Assembly (NCBI RefSeq): GCF_015291625.1
Contig: NZ_CP030047.1
Coordinates: 7,316,001-7,380,000, forward strand
Direction of reading: 5' to 3'
Source: Bradyrhizobium sp. CCBAU 53421
GTDB lineage: Bacteria > Pseudomonadota > Alphaproteobacteria > Rhizobiales > Xanthobacteraceae
DNA length: 64,000 nt
The position numbers and the translations under genes were made by a program. Within the stretch, counting starts at the first letter, position 1. Each line of letters starts with the position of its first letter. Positions 18,184 to 27,200 of the stretch are shown in pieces. The notes under the pieces are model-generated. The model ran no database searches. It was not told where the DNA came from and saw only the letters and a list, made by a program, of their open reading frames with translations.

Positions 18184-18519
18184 TCATCGCAGAGACCTCC
18201 GCTGTGCGGCGGCCCAGGGCCGCCGCAGCCGCATGGGGACGCCACCGCCACGGGGCGGATCATCATCGTCGTCTCTGTCGAGTTGCCGCAACGCTGCCAG
18301 TATGTCGGCCAACTTCACAGCGTGGCCCATTCCGGGGACCTCCCGCATGCCGGGACAGGATTCCACGGCGTACATGTCCGACGCCCACGAGGACAGGATG
18401 ATCCGCTTCTCAGGCGTCGAGAGCTCCTTGTCATTCAGGACTTCCGCCGGAGAAACGTAGTGAGCGGCAGGGTGGAAGAATGGGTGAAGACCACCGCCGT
18501 CGATTTTTACGTTAGTCAT
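18184..18519 (-). CDS. Conserved rhizobial hypothetical protein
   Basis: A 111-residue soluble protein. The core EVLNDKELSTPEKRIILSSW followed by ASDMYAVES and an acidic DRDDDDDPP tail resembles small rhizobial proteins of unknown function found beside stress genes. GGGAGGCG lies before the ATG at 18519. Same strand as the degP-type and Hsp20 genes. Confidence 0.65.
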   Translation of the reverse strand: MTNVKIDGGGLHPFFHPAAHYVSPAEVLNDKELSTPEKRIILSSWASDMYAVESCPGMREVPGMGHAVKLADILAALRQLDRDDDDDPPRGGGVPMRLRRPWAAAQRRSLR

Positions 18520-18658
18520 GGCTCGCCTCCCTATTCACTCCTTTCCAAGGGATGGTGCTCGTGATTTAGGTGGCGGCGTAGTCGATGTCGCCACCCACGT
18601 TGAGATGAGATCGGTCAGGAACGTCCGATGCCATCGCCGGTCCACGGATCGAAGCTAC

Positions 18659-19114
18659 CTAAGCTGCCTTCTTCCGCTCAATTTGCGACGAAGCAGCCGT
18701 TGCACCGATCTGGATCTTGCGCGGCTTCATCGCCTCCGGAATCTCTCGAACGAGATCAATGGTCAAGAGACCGTCCCGGAAGGATGCCTGCTTGACCTGG
18801 ACGTACTCGGCCAGACTAAAGACTTTCCGGAACGGTCGCGCCGGAATACCTTGGTAGAGATACCGGCGCGCAGCCCCGTCGGACTTCTTGCCTTCGATCG
18901 TGAGAGCATTCTGTTCGGCCGTCACGGAGATGTCACTAGCGCCGAAACCTGCTAGGGCCAGCGTGATTCGATAGTGATCCTCACCGGACCGCTCGATATT
19001 GTATGGCGGATAGCTGTCCTCATTCGGCCGGCGCGACATGCCGTCGATGAGGCCAACCAAGTGATCGAAGCCGACGCTGGTGCGCCACAGTGGCGTAAAA
19101 TCAAGTGTCCTCAT
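18659..19114 (-). CDS. Small heat shock protein, Hsp20 (class A)
   Basis: A 151-residue paralogue of the Hsp20 at 14506. It opens MRTLDFTPLWRTSVGFDHL, with the alpha-crystallin domain from YPPYNIERSGEDHYRITLAL to DGLLTIDLVREIPE and a basic tail ending ERKKAA. Start at 19114, with GGAGGACTTGGCT before it inside a well-formed ROSE hairpin. It is the only gene of its transcription unit, as far as can be seen. Confidence 0.9.
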   Translation of the reverse strand: MRTLDFTPLWRTSVGFDHLVGLIDGMSRRPNEDSYPPYNIERSGEDHYRITLALAGFGASDISVTAEQNALTIEGKKSDGAARRYLYQGIPARPFRKVFSLAEYVQVKQASFRDGLLTIDLVREIPEAMKPRKIQIGATAASSQIERKKAA

Positions 19115-19200
19115 AGCCAAGTCCTCCAAAGAGCAATATGGATACGAAGCAAGGCAGGATGGGAGTTCGGTTATGGTCGAACACCCCAGTCCAGTACCTC
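19115..19200 (-). promoter_or_regulatory. ROSE-type RNA thermometer, copy B
   Basis: The transcript reads TTGCTCTTTGGAGGACTT just before the start codon, so the U-U-G-C-U-C strand faces the ribosome site across a three-base loop. The upstream part CTTCGTATCCATA matches copies C and D in position. The 5' limit is approximate. Confidence 0.75.
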
Positions 19201-19327
19201 GTGCCGAGCCCGGCCTGGCGCTCGACACACCGCAGTCGCGGTCGAGAAACGAACTAGAACTAACGTCCGTGAGTTCAAGAGGGGCATGCGCATTTTTCTT
19301 CAAGAGGCTCCCTTGGCGGCTCAGTGA

Positions 19328-19579
19328 CTAGGCGGCCATGCGATCCGGAAGAGCACTCTGGCGTAGATCATCCATTACTTGCGGCTCTCGCTCAATCCGG
19401 GCTTGATAGAGCTGGCGCTCTTGCTCGCTCCTCGCAGTTGAGAGCAGGCGCTCGTAGTGACCGATCACCTTCTGACAGCCTCGGATAAGGAAGTCGCGGC
19501 CGCCAAGCTCGACTGCTGTGCTTGAGGCTGCATCGGAGCTCCCGCGCACGGAATGCCTCGCCGAATTCGCTTCAAACAT
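19328..19579 (-). CDS. Small conserved hypothetical, helical
   Basis: An 83-residue frame from an ATG at 19579. The C-terminal half (LIRGCQKVIGHYERLLSTAR, then SEQERQLYQARIERE) is a helical motif shared by short rhizobial proteins of unknown function. An in-frame extension back to 19870 exists but overlaps a better supported exported protein and looks unnatural. No clear ribosome site, so the start is uncertain. Confidence 0.45.
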   Translation of the reverse strand: MFEANSARHSVRGSSDAASSTAVELGGRDFLIRGCQKVIGHYERLLSTARSEQERQLYQARIEREPQVMDDLRQSALPDRMAA

Positions 19580-19766
19580 GATTGTCGCTTGCTCTTGACG
19601 ACCTTGCATAAGGTAGCGAGCGGCCTTCGCGGGCCGCTCACTGACGTTCAGCTTGCTGCCAACAGTCCGGCGGGATGGGGCGTCGGCTGCGGCCAAATAC
19701 CTGTCGGCGCGGAGGTCGGCGGCAGCAAGATGTCGATCTTCATCGTTGCCGCCGCGGGCTGCCATT

Positions 19767-19979
19767 TCAGCCACGGCATTTGTCGAGATACGGGATTGGC
19801 GGCAGTGGCAGTCCAGTGAAGGTACCCTGTGTGGCCTCGGCTCCCCGCGGGCTTTCCACGCCGTAAGCACCGAAGGCCGCCAGAGACATTGCGCCGGCTA
19901 CTACTAAAGCAAGCAGGCCTCGCCGCAGATTGCGGTTGGTCTCCGTCCGGTCGGAGAACGTATGGTGATAACTCAGCAT
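19767..19979 (-). CDS. Small exported protein downstream of groESL
   Basis: A 70-residue protein with a basic N-region (NRNLRRG) and a hydrophobic core LLALVVAGAMSLAAFGAYG, consistent with a signal peptide or anchor. The mature part is proline-rich (GLPLPPIPYL). The ribosome site GGAGGAG is contained in the last codons of the preceding tiny gene, whose TAG stop directly abuts this ATG. The pair is therefore translationally coupled. Confidence 0.55.
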   Translation of the reverse strand: MLSYHHTFSDRTETNRNLRRGLLALVVAGAMSLAAFGAYGVESPRGAEATQGTFTGLPLPPIPYLDKCRG

Positions 19980-20099
19980 CTATACTCCTCCCATCGTTCG
20001 AAAACAGATCCAGGCAATGGTGACAAAACTCAGGGAGAACATGAACCAATGGATCGTGTCCTGCCTCATCCTGAGCCGACGACGATTAGACTTGTTCAT
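19980..20099 (-). CDS. Tiny membrane protein (39 residues)
   Basis: MNKSNRRRLRMRQDTIHWFM, then FSLSFVTIAWICFRTMGGV: a strongly basic N-terminus followed by one hydrophobic span. GGAG lies before the ATG. Its stop codon is immediately followed by the ATG of the exported protein at 19979. It lies just after the groEL terminator. The family is not recognised. Confidence 0.5.
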   Translation of the reverse strand: MNKSNRRRLRMRQDTIHWFMFSLSFVTIAWICFRTMGGV

Positions 20100-20144
20100 G
20101 GGACACTCCATCTTTGGAAGCGGTCTTCTCTCCTCTCATCGGTG

Positions 20145-20170
20145 GAGCCCGGCCTTGATCGGCCGGGCTC
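20145..20170 (-). terminator. Hairpin after groEL
   Basis: GAGCCCGGCC, loop, GGCCGGGCTC: a 10-bp stem starting a few bases after the groEL stop. There is no T tract. Confidence 0.6.
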
Positions 20171-20176
20171 TCTCGT

Positions 20177-21851
<1,675 letters not shown>

Positions 21852-21855
21852 CGCC

Positions 21856-22176
21856 CTACGCTGCCTTCTTGACGGCGCCTGCCTTGTCGATGACACCCAG
21901 AAGGTCGCTCTCCTTCATGATCAGGAATTCCTCGCCGTCGATCTTGACCTCTGTACCGGACCACTTTCCGAACAGGACGTGGTCACCGGGCTTGACGTCG
22001 AGTTGAATGAGCTGGCCTTGTTCGTTGCGTGCACCGGGGCCAGTGGCGACGATCTCGCCTTGCTGCGGCTTCTCCTTTGCTGTGTCTGGAATGATGATGC
22101 CGCCGGCGGTTTTCTCTTCGGCGTCGAGACGTCGCACGAGCACGCGATCGTGCAAGGGACGGAAATGCATGCACAT
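21856..22176 (-). CDS. groES: Co-chaperonin GroES
   Basis: A 106-residue lid protein of the GroEL cage. It has the conserved opening [20 protein letters not shown] with the mobile loop [18 protein letters not shown] and the roof region [18 protein letters not shown]. Either of two ATGs, at 22176 or 22170, may be used; the second gives the family-typical MHFRPLHD. It is the first gene of the groESL operon, with an RpoH-like promoter about 65-95 bp upstream and no CIRCE element. Confidence 0.95.
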   Translation of the reverse strand: MCMHFRPLHDRVLVRRLDAEEKTAGGIIIPDTAKEKPQQGEIVATGPGARNEQGQLIQLDVKPGDHVLFGKWSGTEVKIDGEEFLIMKESDLLGVIDKAGAVKKAA

Positions 22177-22239
22177 CCTCCTTGGGTAGGTTCAGCGATG
22201 TCCAAAACCGGGGCCATAACGGCCCCCGGGCAAAAATCC

Positions 22240-22270
22240 ACCTAGGAGCGAGGGTTCTACTTTCAAGAGG
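22240..22270 (-). promoter_or_regulatory. Probable RpoH-type promoter of groESL
   Basis: On the minus strand CTTGAAA (22267-22261) is followed after 15 bases by CTAGGTGG. This fits the CTTGAA -35 and C-rich/CTA -10 pattern of alphaproteobacterial sigma-32 promoters. rpoH itself lies 0.5 kb away. Confidence 0.5.
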
Positions 22271-22463
22271 TTGGAAGAAAATTTTTGCGGCGAAAGCCGG
22301 ATCGTCGATATTGCTCGCGGCTCGTAACCGGAGAGCATTCTCCTGCGTCCGGAAACGCTCAGCGCACCTTGAGAATTGAAACCGTCAAACCGAGACGTTG
22401 TCTCGGCTTCAGAACAACTCTGCGCGGCAAATTTGAGCATCGTCGAAAGGAGGGTAACCAGAG

Positions 22464-22640
22464 ATGCGGAGCTTAATGGTACTTGCTGCTCTACTCGGGA
22501 TGGTGGTCTCGCTGCAGGCGAAAGAAGCGGATTTATCGCGCGCAGTGCGAAGCTCCGACGCCGTCGATAAGCAGCTTGTCAGTGATCAAAGCGGCCAGCC
22601 CCCAGGCAAGAACAAAGTCCGGTGGCCGCAAGGACCGTGA
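22464..22640 (+). CDS. Small exported protein (58 residues)
   Basis: MRSLMVLAALLGMVVSLQAK is a clear signal peptide. The remaining 38 residues are hydrophilic (EADLSRAVRSSDAVDKQL, then a basic KNKVRWPQGP end). An excellent ribosome site AAAGGAGGG lies 9-10 bases before the ATG. It is divergent from groES and convergent with rpoH. The function is unknown. Confidence 0.6.
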   Translation: MRSLMVLAALLGMVVSLQAKEADLSRAVRSSDAVDKQLVSDQSGQPPGKNKVRWPQGP

Positions 22641-22729
22641 TTTCTCGGCCGAAGCCATCGTGCTTGACATCTGCACCGGCTGCTGATTCATCGATCAGCA
22701 GGCGGCCAGCGGTCTTTTGTGTTCTGCTT

Positions 22730-23623
22730 CTAGTATGCGCTTGCTGAAGCAGCCTCAAGATCCGGAAGGCGTACGCACATCATCGTCTTGATGCGCTTCA
22801 ACGCACGCTGCTCGATCTGGCGGATACGCTCACGAGAAATCCCGAAGGTATTGGCAAGATCGTCAAGCGTGCTTTGCTCTTCCGCCATGTAACGGGCTTC
22901 GACGATGGTGCGTTCTCGCGGAGAGAGCGCACTCAGCGCCTCCGAGAGTGCGGCCTTCTGCCGTTCACGGTCTCCGGTCTCCACAAGCTGGGTTTCAGGA
23001 TCAGGAGATGAATCGGCGAGCCTGTCTTGCCATTGCTCGCCTTCTTCGTCACTGAGCTGAACGTTCAGCGTCATATCGCCACGGATCCGCCCGTTCATCT
23101 CGACGACGTCACTTTCCCTAACCTGAAGATGTTCAGAGATCTGCTTCACCTGCTCCGGCGAAAGCTCGCCATCGTCCGGCGCACCAAGGCGTCTCTTCAA
23201 CTTTCGAAGGTTGAAGAACAGCTTTTTTTGCGCTGCAGTTGTGCCGAGCTTGACGAGTGACCACGATCTCAGGACGAACTCCTGCACGGACGCCTTGATC
23301 CACCAAGCGGCATAGGTCGCCAGGCGAAATCCCTTCTCAGGGTCGAACCGCTTGACGGCCAGCATCAATCCGACGTTGGCTTCCGAGATGAGGTCGGCGA
23401 TAGGCAATCCATAGCGCCGATATTTCAGCGCGATCTTGGCGGCCAATCGTAGATGGCTCGTCACCAGACGGTAGGCAGCTTCGCGATCCCCAGAATCCCG
23501 AAGACGCCTTGCATACATCGCTTCTTCGGATGCATCGAGCAGCGGGAAGCTACGGATCTCTTGCAGATACCGGGACAACCCGGCTTCCGAATGGATGGCA
23601 GGGAGGGCTGACTTGATTGACAT
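22730..23623 (-). CDS. rpoH: Heat-shock sigma factor RpoH (sigma-32)
   Basis: A 297-residue sigma factor that directs RNA polymerase to heat-shock promoters. Region 2 contains LISEANVGLMLAVKRFDPEK and TYAAWWIKASVQEFVL. The diagnostic RpoH box QKKLFFNLRKLK is intact near residue 135. Region 4 ends with FGISRERIRQIEQRALKRIK. The start at 23623 (MSIKSALPAI) has GAGGGAGG upstream; an ATG eight codons earlier overlaps the leader ORF. It is preceded by a 39-codon ORF under a ROSE element, so rpoH translation is probably coupled to that thermosensor. Confidence 0.95.
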   Translation of the reverse strand: MSIKSALPAIHSEAGLSRYLQEIRSFPLLDASEEAMYARRLRDSGDREAAYRLVTSHLRLAAKIALKYRRYGLPIADLISEANVGLMLAVKRFDPEKGFRLATYAAWWIKASVQEFVLRSWSLVKLGTTAAQKKLFFNLRKLKRRLGAPDDGELSPEQVKQISEHLQVRESDVVEMNGRIRGDMTLNVQLSDEEGEQWQDRLADSSPDPETQLVETGDRERQKAALSEALSALSPRERTIVEARYMAEEQSTLDDLANTFGISRERIRQIEQRALKRIKTMMCVRLPDLEAASASAY

Positions 23624-23636
23624 GACGTGCCCTCCC

Positions 23637-23756
23637 TCAGAAGACATCGCCGCTCTTGAGCTCTAACGAGCGGCCAGAGGGAAGACGCGGCCGCGGGGCC
23701 CCACCGAGGTGAGTGAGACTGATCGACTGCCAAGCGACAATACGGGTCGTTTTCAT
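23637..23756 (-). CDS. ROSE-controlled mini-ORF upstream of rpoH
   Basis: A 39-codon frame, MKTTRIVAWQSISLTHLGGA then a basic/proline tail, with start at 23756 directly behind GGAGGATTTGGAT of a ROSE hairpin. Its TGA stop ends 13 bases before the rpoH ATG, and the rpoH ribosome site lies right at the stop. It resembles no Hsp20. The likely role is a leader peptide coupling rpoH translation to temperature; it could also be the remnant of a heat-shock gene. Confidence 0.55.
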   Translation of the reverse strand: MKTTRIVAWQSISLTHLGGAPRPRLPSGRSLELKSGDVF

Positions 23757-23840
23757 ATCCAAATCCTCCATGGAGCAAAATGGTACGAGCCGCCGTGTCG
23801 CCTGACTTAGCTGGGCCATGAGGCGCCCAGCGACACTCAG
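23757..23840 (-). promoter_or_regulatory. ROSE-type RNA thermometer, copy C (rpoH unit)
   Basis: The transcript contains TTGCTCCATGGAGGATTT before the mini-ORF start, with GGCTCGTACCAT upstream, the same architecture as copies B and D. Rhizobial rpoH genes are known to be ROSE-controlled in some operons. The 5' limit is approximate. Confidence 0.7.
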
Positions 23841-24129
23841 GCCGGCGGCGCCAAAAGAACTGCAAAACCAGCGGGTTGTTCCCCGTATCAGCTAGCCAAT
23901 TCGTCGGAAGCCAAACTGCCGCTGCCCGATGAGGCGGAGGAGGAGCCCGACGCCTCAGGCGGCTTCCGAGTGCCCAATCCGTCAAGGGTTTCAAACATCT
24001 CGTAGACTTGGGACATTCCGAACCTTGGCCAAGACGTATACCGATCGAAGTCGGGTAGCGGTGCGGCACGGCTAAGTTTAAATGGTTTGCGCCGCCGGCG
24101 AGGCACTCATCCGCGAGGCCGACGATCCT

Positions 24130-24420
24130 GCTCTGCCAGAGCTGGAACAAAAAGATCTGGGCCGACGGCGGGCCCGGTCGACGCATCGCCCTCGATCGAC
24201 CAGGCCATCAACGCCGGCTATCCGTGGCTCGAAATCAAATGCTCGCGGTGCAAGACACCGCGCGCGGTCGCGCCTAGCTGCGCTGCGCCACGTTCCGACC
24301 ACCAACGTGCGCGATCTCGCCGGTCGCCTGCGCTGCGTGAAGTGCAGTACGGCGGGCAAGCGGCCGGCCGCGGAGCTGCTGCAGCTGTGGCGGCGCTGCC
24401 CGACCGGAGATGCGACGTGA
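24130..24420 (+). pseudogene. Broken small zinc-ribbon protein
   Basis: Frame one reads SIDQAINAGYPWLEIKCSRC and KTPRAV; a second frame then continues PTTNVRDLAGRLRCVKCSTA and GKRPAAELLQLW. The two CxxC pairs form a zinc-ribbon motif known from short rhizobial hypothetical proteins. A frameshift near 24275 separates them. Confidence 0.65.
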
Positions 24421-24873
24421 CCGAGCTCACGCGCCGGCGCGACCGAGCCGCAGCCGGGCAGAAATGGAACATCCTCTATAGCGCGTCGTCGTTGGCTCAA
24501 TCGGGCTGCGCACCGGCGCACCGAACCATGCCGATCAGTGGGAATGGAATGCGGCTTTCATCCGGGCTGCGACCGGTCGAGCGGAGGCCCGGCCGCGACC
24601 TTTCAAGAAGCGCGCGCGGCGTTCGAAGTGGCATGGGGCGAGTTGCTGCCGCCCCTAACCAAAGCGAATTTCCAGGCCTGGCGCGATCATCGCGATTGGA
24701 TCGCGCGCAAGCAGGCCATGTGGGACAGCGGCGAAAAGCTGCCTTCTCAACTGCCGTCGTCGCTGATGCGCTGTCCCTGCGGCGCGACGTTTGATAGCCA
24801 CCGTCCCGCCGAAAGCCAGATTTACACCCCTCACATCTATGCTGCACAAAGGCGGGATGGAATTCGACGATGA
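24417..24873 (+). pseudogene. Broken conserved rhizobial hypothetical
   Basis: Starts GTG, with its GTGA overlapping the previous frame's TGA (VTELTRRRDRAAAGQKWNIL). At DQWEW an extra base shifts the frame into CGFHPGC, EARAAFEVAWGELLPPLTKA and FQAWRDHRDW, and it ends with MRCPCGATFDSHRP. At least one further lesion lies in the middle. Only the last 111 codons form an open frame. Confidence 0.6.
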
Positions 24874-25109
24874 AGATGAAGGAAGACCGGCGCTGGGCGG
24901 ACCCGGAGAAAGGCTGCCCGCCGGATCATGGAGCACGCCCGCGCCTTTGAACCGACCCAGGACGACCGGATCTACATTGAGACGATCAACTATCCGATGA
25001 TCTACCAGGACAAAGGCGACGCCGGCCGAGTACTGGGCCGGCTTGCAGTACGCCAAGGAGCGGGACGTTCGTGAGGATGCTGCAGCCGGGCAAAGACCTG
25101 TTCGCCTGA
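24870..25109 (+). pseudogene. Broken conserved rhizobial hypothetical (C-terminal FVRMLQPGKDLFA)
   Basis: Pieces in three frames: MKMKEDRRWADPEK, then RIMEHARAFEPTQDDRIYIE, then PAEYWAGLQYAKER, then FVRMLQPGKDLFA and a stop. Single-base insertions near 24897 and 25020 and a short deletion near 25065 explain the shifts. A fragment of the same ending recurs near 29860. Confidence 0.6.
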
Positions 25110-25184
25110 GTTGTCGGTTGTGCTGCTGCGCAAGTAGGCTGAGAGGTTCCTTGCAACCTCTAGCTATCCGGAGCATTGTCTAAA

Positions 25185-25250
25185 CATCACCGGCCAAGGC
25201 TCTGCCCGTAGGCGCCGGTGGCTGAGAGACCGATCGCGCTCCCGCCTGCA
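25185..25250 (+). promoter_or_regulatory. 66-nt structured leader element, copy A
   Basis: Near-identical (63 of 66 bases) to 29122-29187. CACCGGC (25188-25194) pairs with GCCGGTG (25214-25220), and GTAGGCG (25208-25214) pairs with CGCCTGC (25243-25249), giving a pseudoknot-like layout. It ends 15 nt before the start of a small membrane protein with a strong ribosome site. Confidence 0.55.
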
Positions 25251-25265
25251 GGCTTAAGGAGCGCC

Positions 25266-25388
25266 ATGCTTGAACAGCCCCATTTCGATCCCTATTCGAT
25301 TCCGGCGCGTGTCTGTCTCGCTATCGCGATTTTCGGCGGTTCCTTGCTTATTGCAGTGCTGTTGCTGACCGCTCTCATTGCGCACTAG
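25266..25388 (+). CDS. Tiny membrane protein (40 residues)
   Basis: MLEQPHFDPYSIPARVCLAI, then AIFGGSLLIAVLLLTALIAH: one hydrophobic span after a short polar head. AAGGAG lies five bases before the ATG. It follows the 66-nt leader. The family is unknown. Confidence 0.6.
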   Translation: MLEQPHFDPYSIPARVCLAIAIFGGSLLIAVLLLTALIAH

Positions 25389-25435
25389 GACCGCGCCTCA
25401 AATGTAAGTGCGCGGCCTATAGCGCGACAATCAGG

Positions 25436-27154
25436 GGTTCTTCCGCATATTTGGTGCAGCATAGGTTGCCCGGTCGTTTTCAAGCAGCCAGGAGGACGCG
25501 TCGACGCAATAGCGGGTAGCTTGCCCGGCCATACATTTGTCGTTTGATGGCTTTGATCCTGCTGATCTGACCTTCGACCGGACTGGTTGTCCAGGAGGTA
25601 GTTATTGCCGCTCGGACCGCATCGATGTCGCGCGCGATGCCGTTGGCGAAGCTCCTCAGCTCGCTGTTGGCCGCTTGTGTGATCCATTCATCGAGCGCGA
25701 CGATGTCGCTACCGCTGAGAAGGGAGACAAACTGCTTCGCCAGCTCGGCCGCCGTGGCGAGTTCCGGAGCTTGCGCAAACAGGTGGCCGAGGAATAGCTT
25801 GGCTTCAGCATCGATTTGATCTGGATCCTGGCTCAAATACCAAGCACAGCGACGACGCGTGGGAGCTTTCCAAGTCGAGTGCGATTGTGCTGCTCCAGCT
25901 GCGTCTTGTGCACGCCTGTCAGCAGCCCATCGCGCGACGGTCACCCGACTTCCGGCATAACCCTGTTGCTGAAGCTCCCGCCAAAGCTGTTGGCCCACCT
26001 GGCAGCCAGAGACCCACCGCCCTTCGAGCCATGCCTCGAAAGGCGCGAGAAGATGTGAGGGTCTGTGAGGCCGCGAATGCTCCGGCTCGCCGCCAGCGGC
26101 AAGCCAGCGCTGAACAGTGCGCCTGTCGACGCCAAGCAGTTGGGCGATCCTGGATGTCGGGAAACCTTTCTCGCGTAGGCGACAGATTTCATCCCAGCGC
26201 TCGCGTCGCGCGGACTTTCGATCCGCCCGCAACTGTGCAAGGCCGGGCGGCGGCCTGACGGTCTGCGCGCGTTGCGCGGAGGCCATGATTTGCACGGCGG
26301 CGGCCACGTTGTGACGATGGCGGGCGACCGCGTGGCGCAGGGCCTCACCTAGGCTGTTGAGCAGGTGCCAGCGGTCCGCTACCTGCACCGCGTCGGGCGC
26401 GCCGCAGCGCGCACCATCGGCATAAAGTCCCGCACGATCGCGCGCGACGACCTTGATCCCCGGCCAGCGCTTCAGCCAGTTCGCAACACTGTCGGCGTTA
26501 CGATCGGGAAGCAGATCGAGCACGCAATTGCGCTCCAGATCGCAGATGATCGTTCCATATCGCTGGCCACGACGCCAAGCCCAATCATCGATGCCGACGA
26601 CGCTCGGGGCAACGAAATCCGGCAGCGGAGCCAAGTGAATCATTCGGAGCAAGGTGTCGCCACTGACCGGCATGGCTAGTTTGCGCGACAGGCGCGAGCC
26701 CGGCTCACCGCCGACCGCAAAGCCGATTGCCAGTTGGCTCTCGCCGAGGCGGGTTGTGCGCCTTGCTTTCGGCCGCGCCGTCGCCGGTAGCCGCTCGGTG
26801 AATATTCGACGCGGGCATTGCGGATTTGCGCATCGAAACAGTCGCGCGTGCAGCCGGATTTCGACAACCCGACCCTGCCAGGGCAGATCAGCTAAGCGTC
26901 GCACGTAATGGCTGTGGACGCGATCCGTCTGGCAGCCGCAACAAGGACAGAGCGAGACCGCTGAGTTCGGCCGAGCCACGAGCACCACCCTGTCGATCTG
27001 GGGGAGGATCTGGACAATCGAAAGCTCGGGGGAAACCAGTGAGCGAAAGGCTTGGAGCAAGGCGAATCACGGTCGTCGACTGCGATTCCGACCTTATGCC
27101 CTCATTCGCACTGTCCGTGAATCCCGCACCCTGCACCAAATATGCGGAAGAACC
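25436..27154 (-). mobile_element. Complete ISL3-family insertion sequence
   Basis: A 1,719-bp element with terminal inverted repeats GGTTCTTCCGCATATTTGGT at both ends and the 8-bp target duplication CAATCAGG at 25428-25435 and 27155-27162. It encodes one intact transposase on the minus strand. A deleted relative lies at 51003-51940. Confidence 0.9.
25480..27060 (-). CDS. ISL3 family transposase
   Basis: A 526-residue DDE transposase of the ISL3 family, apparently intact. The N-terminal zinc finger has paired cysteines (SLCPCCGCQT, CANPQCPRRIF). The catalytic core starts with VVGIDDWAWRRGQRYGT (first Asp) and VVARDRAGLYADGA (second Asp). A helix-turn-helix insertion FPTSRIAQLLGVDRRTVQRW follows, and the C-terminal SPVEGQISRIKAIKRQMYGR contains the conserved Glu. 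It lies inside perfect terminal repeats, so the element should be mobile. Confidence 0.92.
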   Translation of the reverse strand: MLQAFRSLVSPELSIVQILPQIDRVVLVARPNSAVSLCPCCGCQTDRVHSHYVRRLADLPWQGRVVEIRLHARLFRCANPQCPRRIFTERLPATARPKARRTTRLGESQLAIGFAVGGEPGSRLSRKLAMPVSGDTLLRMIHLAPLPDFVAPSVVGIDDWAWRRGQRYGTIICDLERNCVLDLLPDRNADSVANWLKRWPGIKVVARDRAGLYADGARCGAPDAVQVADRWHLLNSLGEALRHAVARHRHNVAAAVQIMASAQRAQTVRPPPGLAQLRADRKSARRERWDEICRLREKGFPTSRIAQLLGVDRRTVQRWLAAGGEPEHSRPHRPSHLLAPFEAWLEGRWVSGCQVGQQLWRELQQQGYAGSRVTVARWAADRRAQDAAGAAQSHSTWKAPTRRRCAWYLSQDPDQIDAEAKLFLGHLFAQAPELATAAELAKQFVSLLSGSDIVALDEWITQAANSELRSFANGIARDIDAVRAAITTSWTTSPVEGQISRIKAIKRQMYGRASYPLLRRRVLLAA

Positions 27155-27200
27155 CAATCAGGATGAGAGCGGCGCGTCAATCAAGATTGTCGCTGGAGTC

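Noticed and set aside
22177..22463. CIRCE operator upstream of groES
   Set aside because: No TTAGCACTC-N9-GAGTGCTAA-like palindrome is present. An RpoH-like promoter fits better.
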